A DNA stretch of 64,000 bases, from contig NZ_CP045499.1 in assembly GCF_015500075.1 (NCBI RefSeq), positions 1-64,000 on the forward strand, given 5' to 3'. The DNA comes from Mesorhizobium sp. INR15. GTDB taxonomy: Bacteria; Pseudomonadota; Alphaproteobacteria; Rhizobiales; Rhizobiaceae. The notes under the pieces were generated by a model. The model made no database searches, was not told the DNA's origin, and was given only the letters and a program-made list of their open reading frames with translations. A program made the translations under genes and the position numbers. Positions 46,680 through 55,197 of this stretch are shown piece by piece (the first letter of the stretch is position 1; each line of letters begins with the position of its first letter).

Positions 46680-46765
46680 CCCGGCGGGGACATCACGAGC
46701 TTCCGCTTCCGATCACGCTGGGGAGATCGGCTATTGCGAACTTATCTATATGAAGGGGGCCAGCG
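46680..46765 (+). pseudogene. IS110 family relic
   Basis: A frame reads GGDITSFRFRSRWGDRLLRTY then LYEGG, resembling the region before the C-terminal end of IS110 transposases (GDRLLRTYLYEAA in relatives). The flanking stretch 46446-46857 shows no gene; a short sequence GTGCCTCAACGTG occurs twice in it, at about 46448 and 46608. Confidence 0.45.
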
Positions 46766-46857
46766 TGCTTCAGGGACGGGAAAGAAACTGCATCTCCATC
46801 CATACGTCTGCTAACATTGTTAGCTGAGGTCAGACTAGGCAAACGTCGAGGTGCGAA

Positions 46858-48827
46858 GTGACAGATAACAACGGGAAGAGCGTTTCCTCGTCCGTCCGCG
46901 GACTAGGAAATATGATTTCCGGCGGAACAGCCCATCCGCGTACCGCCTTGCCGACGGTTGCGACCATCGTCACCGCCGTTGCGGCGCTATATTTCGGCCG
47001 CGAGGTCTTCCTGCCGATCGCCATCGCGCTGCTTCTGACCTTCGCGCTCGCGCCGGTGGTTTCCGCATTGAAACGCGCCGGCATCCCGCGCCTGATAGCT
47101 GTCATTCTGAGCGTGCTCAGCGCCTTTGCGGCACTTGGGCTGTTCAGTTTCATCGTTGCCTCGCAGGTCGGCGAACTGGCGCAGAACATCCCGGTCTACC
47201 AGACCAACATCCTGACCAAAGTCCGCTCGCTCAAGGACACCGGCGTCGGTGGCGGGATCGTTCCCAGGTTGAGCAGTGTCATCGAACGTGTCGGCCAGGA
47301 GATCGACAAGCAGGAGCCTTCGGCGCCCACCGCCGCGGACACACAGAAGCGAGAGCCGGTGCCGGTAGAGATCGTCGCGCGCGAAAGGCCACTGGAAGTT
47401 CTGCAGAACATTGTCAGCCCTCTGATCAGTCCGCTGGCGTCGGCCGGCCTGATCATCATCGTCGTAATCTTCATGCTGTTGGAGCGGGAGGACCTGCGCG
47501 ACCGCTTCATCCGACTTGTAGGCTCTGGCGACCTTCACCGGACGACGCAGGCGCTGCAGGATGCCGGCAAGCGGGTTGGCCGCTATTTGCTGATGCAGAT
47601 GGTCGTCAACATCGTCTACGCCATCCCGATTGCGATCGGACTGTGGATCCTCGGCATTCCCAATGCGCTACTGTGAGGGTTGCTGGCGCTTGCGCTGCGC
47701 TTCGTTCCCTATATCGGCCCGGTCATCGGCGCGCTGCTGCCCCTGTTCCTGGCGCTGGCCGTGGCGCCGGGCTGGTCGCTACTGATGTGGACGGCGGCGC
47801 TGTTCGTGGTGATGGAACTGGTCACCGGCAACGTTGTGGAACCCTGGCTCTACGGGTCGCGCACCGGACTGTCGCCACTCGCGATCATAGTTGCCGCGAT
47901 TTTCTGGACATGGCTCTGGGGACCTCTGGGCCTGGTCTTGTCGACGCCGCTTACCGTGTGTCTGGTGGTGCTCGGCCGCCACGTGCCACAGTTCGAATTC
48001 CTCGACGTGTTATTCGGCAACGAGCCGGTGCTGGAGCCTCACGCCAGCAGCGGCTGCTTGCCGGAGATCCGGACGAAGCCACCGACCATGCCGAGGAGAT
48101 CCTCGAGGAAAAATATCTGGTCGACTTCTACGGCAAGGTGGCCATTCCCGCTCTCCTGCTCGGCGAGCAGGATCGCGTCCGTGGCGTTATGGGTGACCAG
48201 CAAAGGCGGCAGGTGGCGGCTAGCGCGCTGACGCTGGTGGACAACCTAGACGACAGCGCGCAGGAGGAGGCGGACGAGGAGGATGAACCTGACGTCGAGG
48301 ACACCGCATCGGGCGGGGAAGGCGAGGACGAACCCCAACTGCCCGACGGCACCGGCCTGTCGGTGCTGTGCGTAGGCGGCCGCGGTGTGCTCGACGATGC
48401 CGCCGCCGCAATGCTTGCGCAGGTGCTGGAAGTGCAGGGCGCCAGGGTGGGCAAGGCGAGCTTTGCCGATATGGAACCGGCGAGCATTCGCCGCCTGGAA
48501 CTCGGCGGGGTCAACACCGTCGTGGTCGGTTTCCTCAATCGCGATTCCGTCAAGCACGCCCGCTTTCTGGTGCGCCGGCTAAAGCGCGCCAAGGCGGCGC
48601 TGCGAGTTGGCATCGTCTTCTGGTCGGAGAGCGGCAATAGCGACAAGGAGGTAGCTGAGAAGCTCGCTACCGACATTAATGCCGATTTTATCGCGCATGG
48701 CATGGTGAGTGCTGCCATGGACGCGCTGTCGAAGACTGCGCCGGTGGCACTCAAAGTGACCGCCAAACGTCGCCTCCGCCGCCGCCCGGCTGTCGCCAAG
48801 AAGGTTGCGGCCGAGACGGGGAGCTAG
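46858..48827 (+). pseudogene. AI-2E family transporter (PerM/YdiK-like), broken twice
   Basis: The N-part (GTG 46858 to TGA 47674-47676) holds four hydrophobic segments of the AI-2E exporter fold. The TGA lies where relatives have Trp (NALL-stop-GLLALALRFVPYIG), so it looks like a TGG to TGA change. Reading continues in the same frame through VPYIGPVIGALLPLFLALA and TWLWGPLGLVLSTPLTV, then shifts near 48045 to an acidic cytoplasmic C-terminal domain (LLAGDPDEATDHAEEILEE to the Arg/Lys-rich end at 48827). Two lesions make function unlikely unless they are sequencing errors. Confidence 0.8.
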
Positions 48828-48839
48828 CTAAGCTGGGGC

Positions 48840-48985
48840 CGGAACAAGGTAAGAGAATTGAAGCCGTCGGCTGAGCTGACGTGGACAGCGTCGCGATTAT
48901 ATTCGCGATTGGAGTGGTTCACCGTCTCGTGCTGGGCGAAGCTCTCACGGCAATGCCACGTAAACTCTGGATAGACGCACCGAGC
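48840..48985 (-). pseudogene. IS1595 family (ISXO2-like) transposase relic
   Basis: Reads QHETVNHSNREYNRDAVHV then SSADGFNSL, matching the conserved C-terminal end of ISXO2-like DDE transposases (HETVNHS, EY-RGDVH, EGF-SL in relatives). Only about 45 residues remain. The rest of the gap to 49171 is empty. Confidence 0.55.
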
Positions 48986-49171
48986 TCTCGGGTGCGGCCT
49001 TAGGTGACTGCGGCCGCGACGGATTTCCATTCCGACGTCGAGGCGATGGAGGTGGGTTGACTGTGCGGAGCGAAGGGAGCGAGGTGGAACGAAATGGTTG
49101 CGAACAGCGGAGAAGGTTGAAACGAAGCTCTGCAGTCCGGTCCAAGATCACGCAACACTGGAGCGACCAGT

Positions 49172-49906
49172 TCAAAACAATTGGTTCTCAACGTCGGCGT
49201 CCTCTGCCCCTTCTTCGCCGTTGACGATACCTGCGGGAATATCCCCGGCGAGCAGCTTTTCCTTCGACAGCAGCCCCGCATCCTCGAGTGCCTCAAAATC
49301 GGGCAGGTCGCGTAGCGTGTCGAGGCCGAACTCGAGCAGGAATTCTTTGGTCGTGACATAGGTATAGGGCGCGCCGGGCGTCGGGCTGCGCGGCCCGGAG
49401 GCAATCAGGCCAGCGCCGCGCAGATGGCCGATTAGGTCGCGGCTGATTTCCTTACCGAAGAAGGAGGACAGCTCGGCACGGGTGATCGGCTGGAAATACG
49501 CCACGCACATCAGCACCAGCACTTCGGACTGCGTTAGATCGCCCGTGCGTTCATTGCGGCCAACCGCCGCACGGATGGCGTCGGCATAGGCCGGCCGCGT
49601 CAGGTGCCGAAAACCGCCGGCGACGGCGACCAGGTCGTAGGGCCGACCGCGCAGTTCTTCGCGGATGTCGTCGATCAGCAAATCTATGCTGCAATTTTTT
49701 CCGACGATGCGGGCGAGCAGTTCGCGGCCGACCGGCTCGCTGGCGGCAAAAATGGTTGCCTCAACCCGATGCATCCATTCGCGCCAGCGGGCTTCCGCCG
49801 GCAGATGATCCAGTTCCCGGTCAAACAGCTGGTCAGCTGATCTCCTTTCGCCCGATCGACGGTCATCTGACCGGTTCCCGCCTCGCCTGCGCGCTGCCTC
49901 CGCCAT
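49172..49906 (-). CDS. scpB: ScpB-like SMC-Scp complex protein
   Basis: 244 residues of two winged-helix domains: VEATIFAASEPVGRELLAR at the start of the first, TQSEVLVLMCVAYFQPITRAEL in the second, then YVTTKEFLLEFGLDTLRDLPD. ScpB partners SMC and ScpA in chromosome compaction. Here no scpA or smc is nearby; the gene sits beside DUF1403 and repABC, a plasmid-borne paralogue. It may act with the host SMC complex on plasmid segregation, which is inference. Confidence 0.85.
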   Translation of the reverse strand: MAEAARRRGGNRSDDRRSGERRSADQLFDRELDHLPAEARWREWMHRVEATIFAASEPVGRELLARIVGKNCSIDLLIDDIREELRGRPYDLVAVAGGFRHLTRPAYADAIRAAVGRNERTGDLTQSEVLVLMCVAYFQPITRAELSSFFGKEISRDLIGHLRGAGLIASGPRSPTPGAPYTYVTTKEFLLEFGLDTLRDLPDFEALEDAGLLSKEKLLAGDIPAGIVNGEEGAEDADVENQLF

Positions 49907-49911
49907 GGTCG

Positions 49912-50973
49912 TCAGAGCCCGTAAATGCGAAAGGTCGGACGGCCGGACAGCTCACGCACGGCGCCGAGCTCGACCAGCCGATCGAACAGTCGGCGCAGGC
50001 CACGATCGCTCATGCCGCTTTTTTGTTCTCTTTTGCCCCCGCGTGATGCGACCAGCGCATCTTCATTCAGCAACCGGTCGACGACCGTGTCTGCTCCCTT
50101 GGCCCTGAGCTTTGGCGCGACAGCGAGCAGTTTTTCCGCAGGACGCCCGAGGTCGCCAAAAAGATCGATGGCGCGCAGTGCCGCGCGCGCCTGAGCGGCA
50201 AGCAGACTTTTGGCACGCTCAGGATTTGTCTCAATGCCTGTAACCACAGAACTGGCTGGCGATTGACGCGGGCGGGCGCTTGCGCCCAAGGCCGCTTCGG
50301 CGCCCAGCAGCGGCACTGCGTGTGCCCAACCGAGCCGTTGCGCCAGCAGGGCGTCGGCGAGCCATGCCCCGACGGCGCGCGCAAAGCCGTGTCGTTCAGC
50401 GGCCATGAACGCGCCGGTCAGCGTCCCGACCATCCCGACGCCGGCCGCGAGTTGCCGGAGATCATCCGCCAGATCGCTGACCACCTCATCATCCGGGGCG
50501 TAGCCGAACTCTTCCAGCACCGCAGCGAGGTTTTTCTCCGTCAGCAATTCGTCCCCAGGCCGGGCTGCCAGCCGGCGCCAGGCAATCAGCAAAAGCCCTG
50601 CGGGGCCGACGGAAAAAAAATCGCCCGGTCGAGTGAGCAGCACGGCGTCGCGCAAGGCGGCTTCGTCCTCGACGCGTCCCAGCTGTTTTGCCGTTGCCGC
50701 GGCCGCCGAAAGCGCCAGGCGCTGGCGCCACGCACCGGCCCACCGCTCCTGCCGGCGGACCGCCACATCGAGCACGCCGATGGCGGCGCCGGCGGCGATC
50801 GCGACGTCCTCAAGGGCATTTGGCCCAAAGCCTTTCCCTGCAGGGCTCTGCGCATTGGGGATGGCCCGGCGCAGCCAATTCGGCACGGGTACCGTCGGCG
50901 CGGTCGAAGCGGCACCGGCAAGCGTGCCGTGGTGGCGCGAAAAGGGTTTGGGACGCAGAATCATCGAAAGCAC
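49912..50973 (-). CDS. DUF1403 family protein
   Basis: 353 residues (or 349 from the Met at 50961). The sequence is Ala/Leu-rich and helical, with LEDVAIAAGAAIGVLDVAVR near residue 55, ERWAGAWRQRLALSAAAATA after it, and a C-terminal winged-helix-like part SDRGLRRLFDRLVELGAVREL. DUF1403 is of unknown function and in rhizobia is typically next to an scpB paralogue, as here: its stop lies 5 bp before the scpB start. The pair is probably one operon. Confidence 0.82.
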   Translation of the reverse strand: MLSMILRPKPFSRHHGTLAGAASTAPTVPVPNWLRRAIPNAQSPAGKGFGPNALEDVAIAAGAAIGVLDVAVRRQERWAGAWRQRLALSAAAATAKQLGRVEDEAALRDAVLLTRPGDFFSVGPAGLLLIAWRRLAARPGDELLTEKNLAAVLEEFGYAPDDEVVSDLADDLRQLAAGVGMVGTLTGAFMAAERHGFARAVGAWLADALLAQRLGWAHAVPLLGAEAALGASARPRQSPASSVVTGIETNPERAKSLLAAQARAALRAIDLFGDLGRPAEKLLAVAPKLRAKGADTVVDRLLNEDALVASRGGKREQKSGMSDRGLRRLFDRLVELGAVRELSGRPTFRIYGL

Positions 50974-51043
50974 GATGAATCATGGCGGCGCTTTTGGCAA
51001 CAGAAACGGACAAAAAGCGCTGCGCCCGTCGTGCGGGATAAAA

Positions 51044-51068
51044 GAACGATAATGTTGCATTATCGTTC
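51044..51068. promoter_or_regulatory. palindromic operator between DUF1403 and vapBC
   Basis: GAACGATAATG (51044-51054), TTG, CATTATCGTTC (51058-51068): a perfect 11-bp inverted repeat with a 3-bp spacer in a divergent promoter region. A VapB or VapBC autorepressor site is the simplest reading. Confidence 0.7.
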
Positions 51069-51131
51069 GTTTTGACAGATGCTCCTTTTTGGGGTAGAAA
51101 TCCTTCCAAAGGTAGATTTTTGGAGCCTCTC

Positions 51132-51389
51132 GTGTCCCTCAACATCAAAAACCCGGCCACCGTCGCGCTCGCCGACGAACTCGCCCGCCGCCAGGGCCTC
51201 TCCAAGACCGCAGCCATTCACCAGGCGCTCTCCGAGCGTCTGCACCGCATGGGCTACAGCAATATGGCACAAGAACGTCTGCTTGGTGAGCTGCGCGCCA
51301 TCCGCGAGCGCGTGGCACGGCTGCCCGAACTCGACCGCCGCAGCGACGAGCAGATCATCGGCTACGACGAACACGGAATTCCGAACTGA
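51132..51389 (+). CDS. vapB: antitoxin VapB
   Basis: 85 residues from a GTG at 51132, with GGAG eight bases before: SLNIKNPATVALADELARR, then QGLSKTAAIHQALSERLHR, a ribbon-helix-helix-like DNA-binding N-terminus of the PSK/VapB family. The C-terminal tail would wrap the toxin. It overlaps vapC by one base and probably represses the operon through the palindrome upstream. Confidence 0.85.
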   Translation: MSLNIKNPATVALADELARRQGLSKTAAIHQALSERLHRMGYSNMAQERLLGELRAIRERVARLPELDRRSDEQIIGYDEHGIPN

Positions 51390-51775
51390 TGGTGATCGAT
51401 ACCTCCGCCATCGTCGCGATCCTGCGCAACGAGCCTGAAGCCACGACGCTCGAAAGGGCGCTGGTCGTCGATCCTGTTCGCCTCATCCCGGCGACGTGCG
51501 TGCTCGAGGCACGCATGGTGCTGGTCAGCAGGCGCGGTGAACACGCTCTGGCCGAGATCGACCTGTGGCTCCGCAAGATCGAGGCCGACGTCATCCCTAT
51601 CGACTCCGAACTGGTCGATCTGGCGACCCAGGCCTGGTTGACCTACGGCAAGGGCCGGCATTCGGCAGCCCTGAATTTTGCCGATTGCCTTTCCTACGCC
51701 TTGGCAAAGCGGGCAGACGAACCGCTGCTGTTCATCGGTAACGACTTCTCCCAGACGGATATCGAGGCGGCATGA
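51389..51775 (+). CDS. vapC: toxin VapC (PIN-domain RNase)
   Basis: 128 residues of a PIN domain: MVIDTSAIVAILRNEPEA gives the first Asp, E in VLEARMVL the next, and LNFADCLSYALAKRADEPL with IGNDFSQTDI completes the acidic site. VapC toxins cut tRNA or rRNA. It forms an operon with vapB, and its stop overlaps the recombinase start in ATGA. Confidence 0.9.
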   Translation: MVIDTSAIVAILRNEPEATTLERALVVDPVRLIPATCVLEARMVLVSRRGEHALAEIDLWLRKIEADVIPIDSELVDLATQAWLTYGKGRHSAALNFADCLSYALAKRADEPLLFIGNDFSQTDIEAA

Positions 51776-52920
51776 GCAAAGCTGGCTACGCTCAAAGATC
51801 GTCGACGACTTCCGAGACCAACGACCTGCCCGACGTCGTCGACATCGTCATGGAGATGGGCCGCGCGCCAGAGGAGCCACCCGCTGATGCCTCCTCCCCT
51901 CCCTCGCCGGCGAAATGGTCTGGTGATAAAAGTCGCCTGCCTGCGCATCTGGAAACCCTTGCCGACAGGGCGCGCGACTATGTCGAGGCGGCCAGTTCCG
52001 CCAACACACGCCGCGCCTATGCCGCCGACTGGAAACATTTTGGCGCCTGGTGCCGGCGGCAGAATCTGGAAGTGCTGCCGCCCGATCCGCAGACCGTCGG
52101 GCTCTACATCACCGCGCTGGCCGCTGGCACGGCCTCAGGGGACAAAAAAACGGTATCGACGATCGAACGTCGGCTGTCCTCGCTCTCATGGAATTATACC
52201 CAACGCGGCCAGCCGCTCGACCGCAAGGATCGGCACATAGCGACGGTGATGGCCGGTATTCGTAACACCCACGCCTCCCCTCCCCGGCAGAAGGAAGCGA
52301 TCCTGCCAGAAGATCTCATTGCCATGCTGGAAACGCTCGATCGTGGCACGCTGCGCGGCCTGCGCGACCGCGCCATGTTGCTTCTGGGTTTTGCCGGCGG
52401 GTTGCGCCGCTCCGAACTCGTCGGCCTCGATGTCGACCGCGACCAGACGGAAAATGGTTGCGGCTGGATAGAGGTTCTCGACAAAGGTGTGCTCGTGACG
52501 CTGCGTGGAAAGACCGGCTGGCGCGAGGTCGAGATTGGCCGCGGTTCTGCCGATACCACCTGCCCGGTCGTTGCGCTGCAGACCTGGCTGAAATTCGCAC
52601 GCATCGCCCACGGACCGTTGTTTCGAAGGGCGACCGGGCAAGGCAAGAAAATCGGCGCCGAGCGGTTGAACAGCCAGGAGGTGGCGCGGCTGGTCAAGCG
52701 CACCGCCTTGGCCGCCGGTGTGCGTGGCGATCTATCGGAAGGCGAACGCGGCCAAAAATTCTCGGGGCACTCATTGCGCGCCGGCCTCGCCTCTTCGGCA
52801 GAGGTTGACGAACGCCATGTGCAAAAGCAGCTAGGCCATGCCTCGGCTGAGATGACCCGTAAATACCAGCGCCGCCGCGACCGATTCCGGGTCAATCTCA
52901 CCAAGGCTTCAGGGCTGTAG
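51772..52920 (+). CDS. tyrosine recombinase/integrase
   Basis: 382 residues. An N-terminal SAM-like core-binding domain (SSANTRRAYAADWKHFGAW) precedes the catalytic domain with R in GFAGGLRRSELVGL, the HxxR box HSLRAG, LGHAS, and the nucleophile Tyr in KYQRRRD. It could resolve multimers of the repABC replicon or integrate an element. The start overlaps vapC, so the recombinase appears to be the third gene of the toxin-antitoxin operon. Confidence 0.9.
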   Translation: MSKAGYAQRSSTTSETNDLPDVVDIVMEMGRAPEEPPADASSPPSPAKWSGDKSRLPAHLETLADRARDYVEAASSANTRRAYAADWKHFGAWCRRQNLEVLPPDPQTVGLYITALAAGTASGDKKTVSTIERRLSSLSWNYTQRGQPLDRKDRHIATVMAGIRNTHASPPRQKEAILPEDLIAMLETLDRGTLRGLRDRAMLLLGFAGGLRRSELVGLDVDRDQTENGCGWIEVLDKGVLVTLRGKTGWREVEIGRGSADTTCPVVALQTWLKFARIAHGPLFRRATGQGKKIGAERLNSQEVARLVKRTALAAGVRGDLSEGERGQKFSGHSLRAGLASSAEVDERHVQKQLGHASAEMTRKYQRRRDRFRVNLTKASGL

Positions 52921-52945
52921 AGATAAAAAGTCCCCTCCCCTGCCG

Positions 52946-53290
52946 TCAGTTCGCTGCAGCGTTGCGGGCATCGGAGGACGCTTCCTCGATAGACAAGGCA
53001 CGCAACACGGCTGCCGGCTCTCTTTCCATGATGCGAAGCAAGGTGCGCGCAGCGCCGCTTGGTTGTCGCTTGCCCTGTTCCCATTTCTTGTAGCCGGACG
53101 GACTGGTGCCCAGCACAGTCGCCATCTCGTCCTGGGTAAGATCGAGCTTCTTGCGGACGGCTTTCGCATCGACCGTACCGACGTCCACGTTGTGCACCTT
53201 GATGCCGGGGACGTCCTTGCCCTGTGAATGGGCCAGAGCCTCGGACATGGCCTGGATCAGATCCCCGCCAAATTTTGTCATCTCACTCAT
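52946..53290 (-). CDS. HTH antitoxin of a RelE-type pair
   Basis: 114 residues. The N-terminal segment probably binds the toxin, and an XRE-type HTH follows (VRKKLDLTQDEMATVLGTS, then GYKKWEQGKRQPS), as in HigA-type antitoxins. It overlaps the toxin stop in ATGA. The toxin-first order is that of higBA systems. Confidence 0.82.
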   Translation of the reverse strand: MSEMTKFGGDLIQAMSEALAHSQGKDVPGIKVHNVDVGTVDAKAVRKKLDLTQDEMATVLGTSPSGYKKWEQGKRQPSGAARTLLRIMEREPAAVLRALSIEEASSDARNAAAN

Positions 53291-53625
53291 GTCCTGCTCC
53301 TGTAGGCTGCCTTGATCGCCTTAGCGAATGCTGCAACTGCCTTGGCTTCGTCGGGTTTCAGGTCGACCTTCTCATTCTTGCCGTAAGCAAGAAGCGCATA
53401 GATTGGTGCATCGTCGCTGTACCAATAGTAGATTACACGTGCTCCGCCGCGCTTGCCCTTGCCTTTGGCGCCGAACCGAACCTTTCGGACGCCACCTGTG
53501 CCGGGTATATCGTCACCGATCTGCGGGTTAGCTGCGAGGAAGTCGATCAGTTCCTTCCGCTCATCGTCGCTGAACAGCTCAGCCGCCTGCTTGATGAACA
53601 ACGGTGTCTCGGCGACGGTCTGCAT
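53287..53625 (-). CDS. RelE/HigB-type toxin
   Basis: 112 residues from the ATG at 53625, with AGGAAG before it. The fold is the RelE/ParE type: FIKQAAELFSDDERKELID, GGVRKVRFGAKGKGKRGGA, VIYYWYSDDAPIYALLAYG. Such toxins cut messenger RNA on the ribosome. A longer open frame upstream (to 53796) lacks support and would cover the operator. Confidence 0.82.
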   Translation of the reverse strand: MQTVAETPLFIKQAAELFSDDERKELIDFLAANPQIGDDIPGTGGVRKVRFGAKGKGKRGGARVIYYWYSDDAPIYALLAYGKNEKVDLKPDEAKAVAAFAKAIKAAYRSRT

Positions 53626-53635
53626 GCACTTCCTA

Positions 53636-53652
53636 TGACCCAATGGGTTATA
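53636..53652. promoter_or_regulatory. operator/promoter of the RelE-type toxin pair
   Basis: A palindrome ACCCAATGGGT lies in the leader of the toxin gene, overlapping a TATATAAC -10-like stretch on the minus strand. It is a probable autoregulation site for the HTH antitoxin. Confidence 0.5.
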
Positions 53653-53767
53653 TATGAGATGCTGGCGGGGCAGAGTCAATGCCGGAGCGATCACCGCATC
53701 GACGTTTTCAAAGGATCGTTTGCTCATAGCCTCCGCGTTTGGACGACGGTCCTGCTGGGATCGAAAT

Positions 53768-53836
53768 ATGTCGAGAGATTGCGATTTCGTCGACATGATT
53801 TGACGACATGTCGATCGAAACGGGAAATGTCGACAT
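53768..53836. repeat. cluster of ATGTCGA repeats
   Basis: The 7-mer ATGTCGA or its inverse TCGACAT occurs at 53768, 53790, 53808 and 53827, the last as a full palindrome ATGTCGACAT (53827-53836), with 18-22 bp steps. The spacing is near two helical turns, as in operators or iterons. It lies between the toxin pair and the DUF4143 ATPase gene; nothing else is visible in 53653-53973. Confidence 0.6.
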
Positions 53837-53973
53837 GACGGTTAGGGTCCACCGACCTTGAACCTTCCCCTCCCCTGCTTCCTCCATTCGAATGAGATAT
53901 TCGAGGCGGTCGATCGGTCAAAATTTAGATCGGTACCCTTGCAAATTGAAAGTCCTACCTTTAATCTACGAGG

Positions 53974-55140
53974 ATGATATCTCGCAGAGCACTACCATTG
54001 GTCAGGCAAGCGCTCGGACGACAGGCGGCGGTTGCTTTGATCGGCCCAAGGCAGGTCGGCAAGACCACCTTGGCGCTGGAAATCGGCGATGAGACCGGCG
54101 CGCTTTACCTCGATCTCGAGTCGCGCGAAGATCGAAACAAGCTCTCAGATCCCGTCCTCTTTCTCAAGGCCTACGAAGATCGTCTGGTCATCCTCGACGA
54201 AATCCACCGTGTGCCGGAACTGTTCCAGGAGCTGCGCGGCTTGATTGACCAGGGCCGCCGTCGCGGTCGCCGCACCGGCAGGTTCCTGCTCCTGGGGTCA
54301 GCTTCTATGGATTTGCTCCGGCAGTCCGGCGAAAGCCTTGTCGGCCGCATCGAATATGTCGAAATGACGCCGCTCGATGTCCTGGAAGTCGGAGCAGCGG
54401 ACACGGAGCGTCTATGGCTCAGAGGAGGATTTCCCGACAGCTTTTTGGCAGCGTCCGATGCCGACAGCATGGCGTTCCGGCGCAGCTTCATACGAACTTA
54501 CCTCGAACGCGATGTCCCGCAATTCGGACCGCGTATCCCTGCACAGACCTTGGAGCGGCTCTGGACCATGCTCGCCCACAATCAGGCTGGTCTCTTGAAC
54601 GCTTCCCGGCTGGCCTCCGGCCTGTCCGTCAGCGCACCGACCGTGACATCCTACGTCGATCTTCTCGTCGATCTTCTCCTGGTACGACGGCTACCTCCAT
54701 TTCACGCCAATACCGGCAAGAGACTTGTAAAATCGCCGAAGGTCTATGTGCGCGACAGCGGCATCGTGCATGCCCTGCTGGGCATCCAAGATCTCAACGG
54801 CCTTTCCGGACACCCCGTTGTCGGGCCCAGCTGGGAGAGCTACGTCATCGAAAATCTTCTTTCTGTCGCACCTGCGCGTACAGTGGCGAGTTTCTATCGG
54901 ACCGCTGCCGGCGCCGAGATCGACCTTCTTCTGGCCGCTCCCGGCAAACGTCCTTGGGCGATCGAGATCAAGCGCAACCTGGCGCCGAGGGTTGAAAAGG
55001 GCTTTCACCTGGCTTGTGAGGACGTCAATCCGGCGCGTCGCCTCATTGTCTATCCCGGTGCCGAAAGCTTCCCCCTCAAGGATGACGTGGAAGTGAAAAC
55101 CCTGGGCGCGCTCGCGAAGGCTCTGGTGGATCTTGCCTGA
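53974..55140 (+). CDS. AAA ATPase with DUF4143 domain
   Basis: 388 residues. Walker A is LIGPRQVGKTTLAL near residue 23, Walker B is RLVILDEIHRVPE, and the sensor-like LLGSAS follows, as in the AAA_14 domain. The C-terminal DUF4143 part has ERDVPQF, then VRDSGIVHALLGI, SWESYVIENLL and a nuclease-like AEIDLLLAAPG with WAIEIKRN (Glu...Lys). This family is widespread on mobile DNA. Its role is not known; defence or toxin-like activity has been suggested by context only. Confidence 0.85.
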   Translation: MISRRALPLVRQALGRQAAVALIGPRQVGKTTLALEIGDETGALYLDLESREDRNKLSDPVLFLKAYEDRLVILDEIHRVPELFQELRGLIDQGRRRGRRTGRFLLLGSASMDLLRQSGESLVGRIEYVEMTPLDVLEVGAADTERLWLRGGFPDSFLAASDADSMAFRRSFIRTYLERDVPQFGPRIPAQTLERLWTMLAHNQAGLLNASRLASGLSVSAPTVTSYVDLLVDLLLVRRLPPFHANTGKRLVKSPKVYVRDSGIVHALLGIQDLNGLSGHPVVGPSWESYVIENLLSVAPARTVASFYRTAAGAEIDLLLAAPGKRPWAIEIKRNLAPRVEKGFHLACEDVNPARRLIVYPGAESFPLKDDVEVKTLGALAKALVDLA

Positions 55141-55197
55141 CTGCGGAGCTGCCTTCACGCGATTTTCCTCCCTGCCTCGACCGGATGCATCCTCATT

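Noticed and set aside
47674..47676. Selenocysteine codon in the AI-2E transporter
   Set aside because: No stem-loop typical of a bacterial SECIS was evident after the TGA, relatives have Trp, and the gene has a second lesion.
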